DNA from: JBARCX01 sp049794535
GTDB lineage: Bacteria; Pseudomonadota; Gammaproteobacteria; Xanthomonadales; Rhodanobacteraceae
DNA length: 10,231 bases
Assembly (NCBI GenBank): GCA_049794535.1
Contig: JBARCX010000316.1
Coordinates: forward strand, 1 to 10,231
Direction: 5' to 3'
Notes under the pieces: model-generated
What the model was told of the DNA's origin: nothing
Databases searched by the model: none
The model's input: only the letters and a program-made list of their open reading frames with translations
Part shown: positions 6,765-10,231 of the stretch, in pieces
Position numbering within the stretch: the stretch's first letter is position 1
Layout of the letters: the number at the start of each line of letters is the position of its first letter
Position numbers and translations under genes: made by a program

Positions 6765-6823
6765 GGGGGTAACACCTTCGGGCTATAGGCCTGTTACCCC
6801 CGAACTTACCCCCAGTTACCCCC
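6765..6823. repeat. TTACCCCC repeats at the integrase start
   Basis: TTACCCCC occurs at 6794-6801, 6806-6813 and 6816-6823, with an inverted copy GGGGGTAA at 6765-6772 touching the integrase ATG. GGGGGTAAC (6765-6773) can pair with GTTACCCCC (6793-6801), leaving the Shine-Dalgarno region in a 19-base loop. Spacings of 12 and 10 bp put the direct copies near one helical turn. They are probable arm-type sites for the integrase, or an operator. Confidence 0.6.
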
Positions 6824-6862
6824 GGATTGCAACGGACTGGGCTGGACGGTATTGGGCACAAA

Positions 6863-6903
6863 AAAGGCCGGAACCATTGCTTTTGCTAGGTTTGCCGGCC
6901 TTT
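6863..6903 (-). terminator. strong intrinsic terminator downstream of the tmRNA fragment
   Basis: AAAGGCCGG (6863-6871) pairs perfectly with CCGGCCTTT (6895-6903). On the minus strand the stem is followed by TTT beyond its own three T residues, giving a six-T run. It ends 25 bases after the tmRNA CCA end and looks like the ssrA transcription terminator. It would shield the integrase from tmRNA transcription. Confidence 0.75.
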
Positions 6904-6927
6904 GTTGGACTACGTTGGAGCTTAAAT

Positions 6928-6958
<31 letters not shown>

Positions 6959-6990
6959 GTTTGGCTCTGTCATTGGCCTTGCGAGGGTCG

Positions 6991-7009
6991 ACACACCAAA
7001 AACACACCA
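6991..7009. repeat. paired ACACACCA direct repeat
   Basis: ACACACCA at 6991-6998 and 7002-7009 is spaced 11 bp, one helical turn, between the att core and the second integrase. It is a candidate arm-type or accessory protein site for the prophage integrase. Confidence 0.4.
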
Positions 7010-7039
7010 TTCCAGCCTGGACTTACATTTGATGCATTT

Positions 7040-7058
7040 GGGAATTGAACCGGCGTCC
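7040..7058 (-). other. second tmRNA-3'-like segment
   Basis: The minus strand reads GGACGCCGGTTCAATTCCC, which matches the tmRNA T-arm region at 6941-6959 in 15 of 19 positions; the preceding GGACG fits tmRNA even better than the core copy does. After it the acceptor strand is lost. It may be a decayed older att copy or a chance T-loop-like stretch. Confidence 0.3.
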
Positions 7059-7080
7059 ATACCCAGGAATCGAACACGTC

Positions 7081-7126
7081 AACGCCCATACGAGCGACCG
7101 CGTATGCAGCCTCTCGCATGGGCGTT
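7081..7126 (-). terminator. long hairpin just beyond the prophage integrase
   Basis: AACGCCCATACGAG (7081-7094) pairs with CTCGCATGGGCGTT (7113-7126) at 13 of 14 positions around an 18-base loop. The stem begins nine bases after the integrase TAA on the minus strand. No U-run follows. It could end the transcript or, like lambda sib, be an RNase III target that controls integrase mRNA from downstream. Confidence 0.5.
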
Positions 7127-7134
7127 CGGTGGCC

Positions 7135-8319
7135 TTACTTGGCTGCGTTGGCCGCGCCGGGCGTCTGCCAGAGAGCGGCGACCTTGTTTCCAGCATCGGG
7201 GGCCACGGAAGGGATCCAGCGGCCATAGACCTTGATGATCATGGCCCAGTCTTTGTGGCCCATCATCGTGGCCACCCACACCGGGTTCTCCCCGGCACTG
7301 AGTAGGGTCGACGCGAAGGTGTGGCGAGTTTGGTAAGGGTAGCGATAGCGAACTTCCGCCCGCTTCAGTGCCGGCTGCCAGGCGGTCTTCCGGATTGCGC
7401 CATCGCCAACCCATGGCTCGCCCGTGCGCGGGTTATGAAAGATTTCGTTGCCAAGTAGCAGGGTATGCTGGCGCTGTGCGTTTAAGGCGTCCAATGCAGG
7501 TTGCAGCATCTGCACCGTACGTCGACCGGCTTTCGTCTTGGGCGCCTTGACCTGCTTGCGCACCTTCGCGCGGCGTACTGACAGCATGCCGGTACGTAGA
7601 TCAACATCCTCCCAGCGCAAGGCGATCAGCTCGCTGGTGCGAAGGCCTGTCCACAGAGCGAACTGGAACAGGTTACGTATCTGGCCATCGACTGCCGCAA
7701 GGATGGATCTGACTTCCTCCTGGTTGAAGGGGTCAACGTCATCGTCTTCCTTCGGCGGCTCTATTTTTTTTGGTGTCCAGCCCACGAATGGATTGGTGGT
7801 GATCAGCTCGTCATCGAAGGCTTGGGCGTAGGTTCCGCGCAGGGGAAGCAGCAGGTTGCTGATCCGCTTGAGACTGCAGTTCTTTTCAGCTACCCACTCT
7901 TTGAGCAGCCCACGGGTCAGCTCTGGCAGGCGCAGCGGGCCGAAACGTGGTATCCACACATTGGCGATCGCCAGCTCATAATCATGAAAAGTCGTATGTT
8001 CGATCTGGCTTTTCATGCCGCGCAGCCACTGATCTAGGGCATCTGCAATGGTCACTGCCGCACCTGGCGCGCGCGCCAGCATGCGAGCCTTCTTGCTGTT
8101 GGGGAAATACTTGGCGTAGTCGAAGGTGCCGCGCCCAATCTCGCCTAGGATCTGCGCACGCAGATTCGCGGCGAACTTCTGGTTGGCGGCCGTTGGTGGA
8201 AGCTTCAACCTTTCCTGGCAGCGAACTCCGCGGTAGTAGAAGTCGATGAGGATGCTCACCGAGCTGGCGCCGCTGACGCCCTTCGCTGTAGGTCGTTGAT
8301 TGTCTGGCCTTCCACCCAT
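7135..8319 (-). CDS. prophage tyrosine integrase with DUF3596-type arm-binding domain
   Basis: This is a 394-residue integrase of the right-hand prophage. Residues 14-75 are the Min27/DUF3596-like arm-binding domain (SILIDFYYRGVRCQERLKL, GEIGRGTFDYAKYFP). Residues 88-175 are the core-binding domain. Catalytic residues are R227 (TGLRTSEL), K263 (KTKAGRR), R332 (YQTRHT), H355 (MMGH) and Y365 (KVYGRW). The first His of the usual HxxR box is Tyr329, common in this subgroup. It is unrelated in type to the P4-like integrase at 5544. ATG 8319 overlaps the excisionase gene by 64 bp; the GTG in front of SILID would be a shorter start, but the family usually has about 15-20 residues before it. It is the last gene of the minus-strand cluster and points at the att core. 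Confidence 0.95.
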   Translation of the reverse strand: MGGRPDNQRPTAKGVSGASSVSILIDFYYRGVRCQERLKLPPTAANQKFAANLRAQILGEIGRGTFDYAKYFPNSKKARMLARAPGAAVTIADALDQWLRGMKSQIEHTTFHDYELAIANVWIPRFGPLRLPELTRGLLKEWVAEKNCSLKRISNLLLPLRGTYAQAFDDELITTNPFVGWTPKKIEPPKEDDDVDPFNQEEVRSILAAVDGQIRNLFQFALWTGLRTSELIALRWEDVDLRTGMLSVRRAKVRKQVKAPKTKAGRRTVQMLQPALDALNAQRQHTLLLGNEIFHNPRTGEPWVGDGAIRKTAWQPALKRAEVRYRYPYQTRHTFASTLLSAGENPVWVATMMGHKDWAMIIKVYGRWIPSVAPDAGNKVAALWQTPGAANAAK

Positions 8320-8477
8320 CGCACGTATCCTTCCACGATTATGTGAATACGGCCATCAGGGGCCTTACGCCAGACGAACCCCTCAAGCCACACCCCAGTC
8401 TTTATCTTCGCTCGTATCGCATCCTCGGTATACCCCGATTCGCTGACGAACTTGTCGATCAGAAGGTAGGGAAGCAC
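8256..8477 (-). CDS. excisionase (Exc family)
   Basis: This is a 73-residue protein of the Exc-type excisionase family (PF07825-like). It contains YLLIDKFVSESGYTEDAIRAKI (a winged-HTH-like recognition part), GVWLEG, RKAPDGRIHI and EGYVRWVEG, all typical positions. It would bend att DNA and direct the integrase toward excision. The start is GTG 8477, with GAGGA about ten bases upstream; MLPYLLIDKF matches the family's N-terminus. It overlaps the integrase start, as expected for a coupled xis-int pair, and follows the 94-residue gene after 13 bp. Confidence 0.88.
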   Translation of the reverse strand: MLPYLLIDKFVSESGYTEDAIRAKIKTGVWLEGFVWRKAPDGRIHIIVEGYVRWVEGQTINDLQRRASAAPAR

Positions 8478-8490
8478 GGCGTGGGGGTCC

Positions 8491-8775
8491 TCAGCAATCC
8501 TTAGACGCGAGAACGTGGATTTCTAAGTTTTCGTCCGTGTAGACCAAGATGGCTGAGTAGTCGCCAGCACCAAAATCCACTCCCACGGACCAACGTCCAA
8601 ATACCGCTTTGTCCTTTTTATCGTGCAGTGCTACGGCAAGCAGAAGCCCAAACACGGCCCTATGGGCCTCTTCGAGCTGATCACGGAGCACCTTCAGTGC
8701 TTGGCCAGCCAGATGTGGCATGGGCGAGTCCTGGTCGGCAAGGGATAGGGCTTGCTCGAGGGTCATGTCAGTCAT
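8491..8775 (-). CDS. small phage protein of unknown function
   Basis: This is a 94-residue protein (MTDMTLEQALSLADQDSP...). ATG 8775 is chosen because it forms a 4-bp ATGA overlap with the stop of the DUF1643 gene; an upstream ATG at 8817 would add 14 residues inside that gene. The N-terminal half is helical (residues 5-50, HLAGQALKVLRDQLEEAH). The C-terminal half has strands with GVDFGAGDYSAILVY. Proteins that begin like this occur in early regions of Xanthomonadaceae phages, from memory. No function can be assigned. Confidence 0.75.
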   Translation of the reverse strand: MTDMTLEQALSLADQDSPMPHLAGQALKVLRDQLEEAHRAVFGLLLAVALHDKKDKAVFGRWSVGVDFGAGDYSAILVYTDENLEIHVLASKDC

Positions 8776-9272
8776 CGCGCATACTCCCAAAGCGTCGGCT
8801 GAGTGTCGTCTCGGCAATAAAGTGGATGCTTTGGCGTGCCGTCCTTGTTTAACACCAGGAAGTGCAAGTGGGTGTCAGCAAGCATTTGACGCACAACGTT
8901 GTCACGGCCCCGATGCTTCCCGTGCTTGCCCCATGCGCACACCACCATATCCGCGTCGCCAATAACGTTGCGTATACGGGCATCGTTAAGTGGACCCACT
9001 GGGAAGTCGACCAGCTTCATCGCATCGGGAGACGTGTCGCGCCAAGCAAATAAATTGACGACGTAGAGCCAATCCCATCCCCACGCCTTAGCGAATTTCA
9101 TGCATTTACGAATCGTCGCGTCGTTGGCTGTCGCATCCGCGGTGCTTGGATTGAGCATGATGAATGTGCAGATGGTTTCGCCTTTAGGCTGCAGCTGGCG
9201 CCTAAGCAGATAGCGGTAATTCCCGCATGGCGAGATCACGGCATCGCTGGTTAGTTTGAAGAGATCAGCCAT
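8772..9272 (-). CDS. DUF1643 family protein
   Basis: This is a 166-residue protein. The DUF1643 signature is plain: SPCGNYRYLLRR (14-25), FIMLNPSTADATANDATIRKC (37-57), WGWDWLYVVNLFAWRDTSP (64-82), VVCAWGKHG (110-118), then VLNKDGTPKHPLY (140-152). The family is common in phages and islands and its biochemical role is unknown. The start is ATG 9272, which overlaps the upstream gene's stop by 8 bp (ATGGCTGA). ATG 9389 would add 39 residues from the wrong frame of the ASCH-like gene. It is coupled to the next gene by ATGA. Confidence 0.9.
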   Translation of the reverse strand: MADLFKLTSDAVISPCGNYRYLLRRQLQPKGETICTFIMLNPSTADATANDATIRKCMKFAKAWGWDWLYVVNLFAWRDTSPDAMKLVDFPVGPLNDARIRNVIGDADMVVCAWGKHGKHRGRDNVVRQMLADTHLHFLVLNKDGTPKHPLYCRDDTQPTLWEYAR

Positions 9273-9927
9273 GCGCCACCTCCACTCGCTTGAACTCGAC
9301 CACCCATACCCACGGGTTGGTGTCCCAGCTGCCGGAGCCATTGATCTGCTCCCAAAGATGCGCGAATCCCATGATGGTGGCCGGGCCACACTTATACGGT
9401 GACTCGTAGACAGCCTTCGCGCACATGTGATTGTCGACGCCCTCGCGGTGCGCCTGTTCCTCGGAAATGTCCAGCAGCCGCTCCACGCGCACGCCGGTCA
9501 CCTCAAGCCAGAGGCGTGCCCATGCCTTGGGCATGTAGATCGATGGACGCAGCTTGATGTCCTCCGGTTCGATGTCAGTGCAGTCATCCGGATCCGGTGC
9601 CAGGCCCCAATCGCGAATGGCGCTGCCTTCATCAGACGCAGCGAAGACCGGCCCAAGATAGCCGTGCTCTTCCACGTTTACCGTCGTCTCGCGCACCCAA
9701 AGCCGGTCGCCCGGCTGGCCGTAGGGACTGAATAGCTCAACGTAATTTTTCAATCCAAGCATGCGATGAACACCAGAGCGCAGCTCATGCTTGAATACCA
9801 GTCCATCACCGAGAAAATCTCGAGTGAACTTAGGCTGTGGCTTCATGATCCGTCGAGTAACCGTCTTGCGGCCTTCGAGAGTCGCGCGCACCATGGCGCC
9901 ATTCATCAGGATGGGGAGTTCACGCAT
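9265..9927 (-). CDS. ASCH/PUA-like phage protein, often called morphogenetic protein
   Basis: This is a 220-residue protein. Features are RELPILMNGAMVRATLEGRKTVTRR (2-26, the conserved opening), then PGDRLWVRET, IYMPKAWARLWLEVTGVRVERL, EEQAHREGV and the closing HLWEQINGSGSW..NPWVWVVEFKRV. This pattern belongs to a widespread phage family with an ASCH-type nucleic-acid-binding fold. It may bind modified or structured nucleic acid; a role in morphogenesis is only a legacy label. ATG 9927 gives the family's usual N-terminus. Starting at 10131 would add 68 unrelated residues. It is the first recognised gene of the minus-strand cluster ending at the integrase. Confidence 0.85.
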   Translation of the reverse strand: MRELPILMNGAMVRATLEGRKTVTRRIMKPQPKFTRDFLGDGLVFKHELRSGVHRMLGLKNYVELFSPYGQPGDRLWVRETTVNVEEHGYLGPVFAASDEGSAIRDWGLAPDPDDCTDIEPEDIKLRPSIYMPKAWARLWLEVTGVRVERLLDISEEQAHREGVDNHMCAKAVYESPYKCGPATIMGFAHLWEQINGSGSWDTNPWVWVVEFKRVEVAHG

Positions 9928-10231
9928 GGAGTGGTTCCCGGGGGATGAGCGGAAGGCGAAGGCTCTGGCCGACCGCATGACACAGATCATTTCGAGCCAA
10001 GACAGCCCAATCACAGGTAGACGTATTCTTGAGGCTGTCGAGGCTGCGCGACCATCCGCTGCGACCATGGCCATGGCTATGATGAAATACAGAGAAGACA
10101 CGGTCGGCACGGCGGCAGAGCACATGCTCATGGCTCATCAGCTCATGCGAGTGCCGCTCGATATCTTGCTCGCGAAAGAGCAAGCTGAGTCCCAGCGGAT
10201 CACTGCGCGACCGTCGATCGGAATTGCTGTG
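9926..10231 (+). CDS. possible partial plus-strand gene running off the window
   Basis: ATG 9926 opens a frame of 102 codons with no stop before the window ends. GGGGAG at 9913-9918 is a good ribosome site seven bases upstream. The product (MEWFPGDERKAKALADRMTQ...) has a balanced, helical composition, and over a third of its codons start with G, a coding-like pattern. Minus-strand frames over the same DNA are rich in His, Ser and Arg and look like shadows. I do not recognise the family. Its start codon shares CATG (9925-9928) with the divergent ASCH-like gene, an unusual head-to-head overlap, so the start may lie further in (for example ATG 9977). Confidence 0.5.
   Translation, partial: MEWFPGDERKAKALADRMTQIISSQDSPITGRRILEAVEAARPSAATMAMAMMKYREDTVGTAAEHMLMAHQLMRVPLDILLAKEQAESQRITARPSIGIAV

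Noticed and set aside
9920..10183. Minus-strand 87-residue gene overlapping the ASCH-like gene start
   Set aside because: Its product is His/Ser/Arg-rich without any motif, and the opposite strand has a better coding pattern and ribosome site. The 8-bp overlap with the next start is tempting but not enough.

Overview
The window is accessory DNA: two integrated elements abut at the 3' end of a tmRNA gene (ssrA). The host is probably a gammaproteobacterium, and Xanthomonadaceae (Stenotrophomonas, Xanthomonas, Xylella, Lysobacter) is my best guess. The guess rests on the tmRNA-type 3' end, the two integrase types and the style of the small phage genes. It is made from memory and was not searched.

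Left part (1-6925): a genomic island with a P4-type tyrosine integrase (5544-6764, minus) at its right edge. The integrase start lies about 160 bp downstream of the tmRNA 3' end and reads away from it, as in the classic ssrA-integrase island layout. The cargo, from left, is: a region with 8-bp iterated repeats; a PD-(D/E)XK nuclease-like protein; a single-pass membrane protein with a long helical tail; a DUF4062 (TIR-like) protein on the opposite strand between two 39-bp imperfect direct repeats; the remains of a HI1419/HI1420-type toxin-antitoxin module; a small unknown gene; and a lipoprotein. The three large left-hand genes look like defence-type cargo. That is an inference from domain type and location.

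Junction (6765-7134): from left to right it holds three TTACCCCC repeats plus an inverted copy overlapping the integrase start, a strong bidirectional terminator, about 31 bp of the tmRNA 3' end (probable att core), short direct repeats, a second tmRNA-like segment, and a long hairpin just beyond the second integrase. The tmRNA body is absent, so only an att-sized fragment is present.

Right part (7135-10231): the integration end of a prophage. One minus-strand cluster reads ASCH-like phage protein, DUF1643 protein, unknown 94-aa protein, Exc-type excisionase, DUF3596-type integrase. Start/stop overlaps of 4 and 8 bp suggest translational coupling. A plus-strand reading frame starts on the same CATG as the first gene of this cluster and runs off the window.

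The most notable points are the tandem use of one ssrA site by two unrelated integrases; the decayed toxin-antitoxin pair, whose antitoxin has ACG where ATG is expected and whose toxin survives only as its last 20-30 residues; and the direct repeats around the DUF4062 gene, whose differences are nearly all C-to-T.
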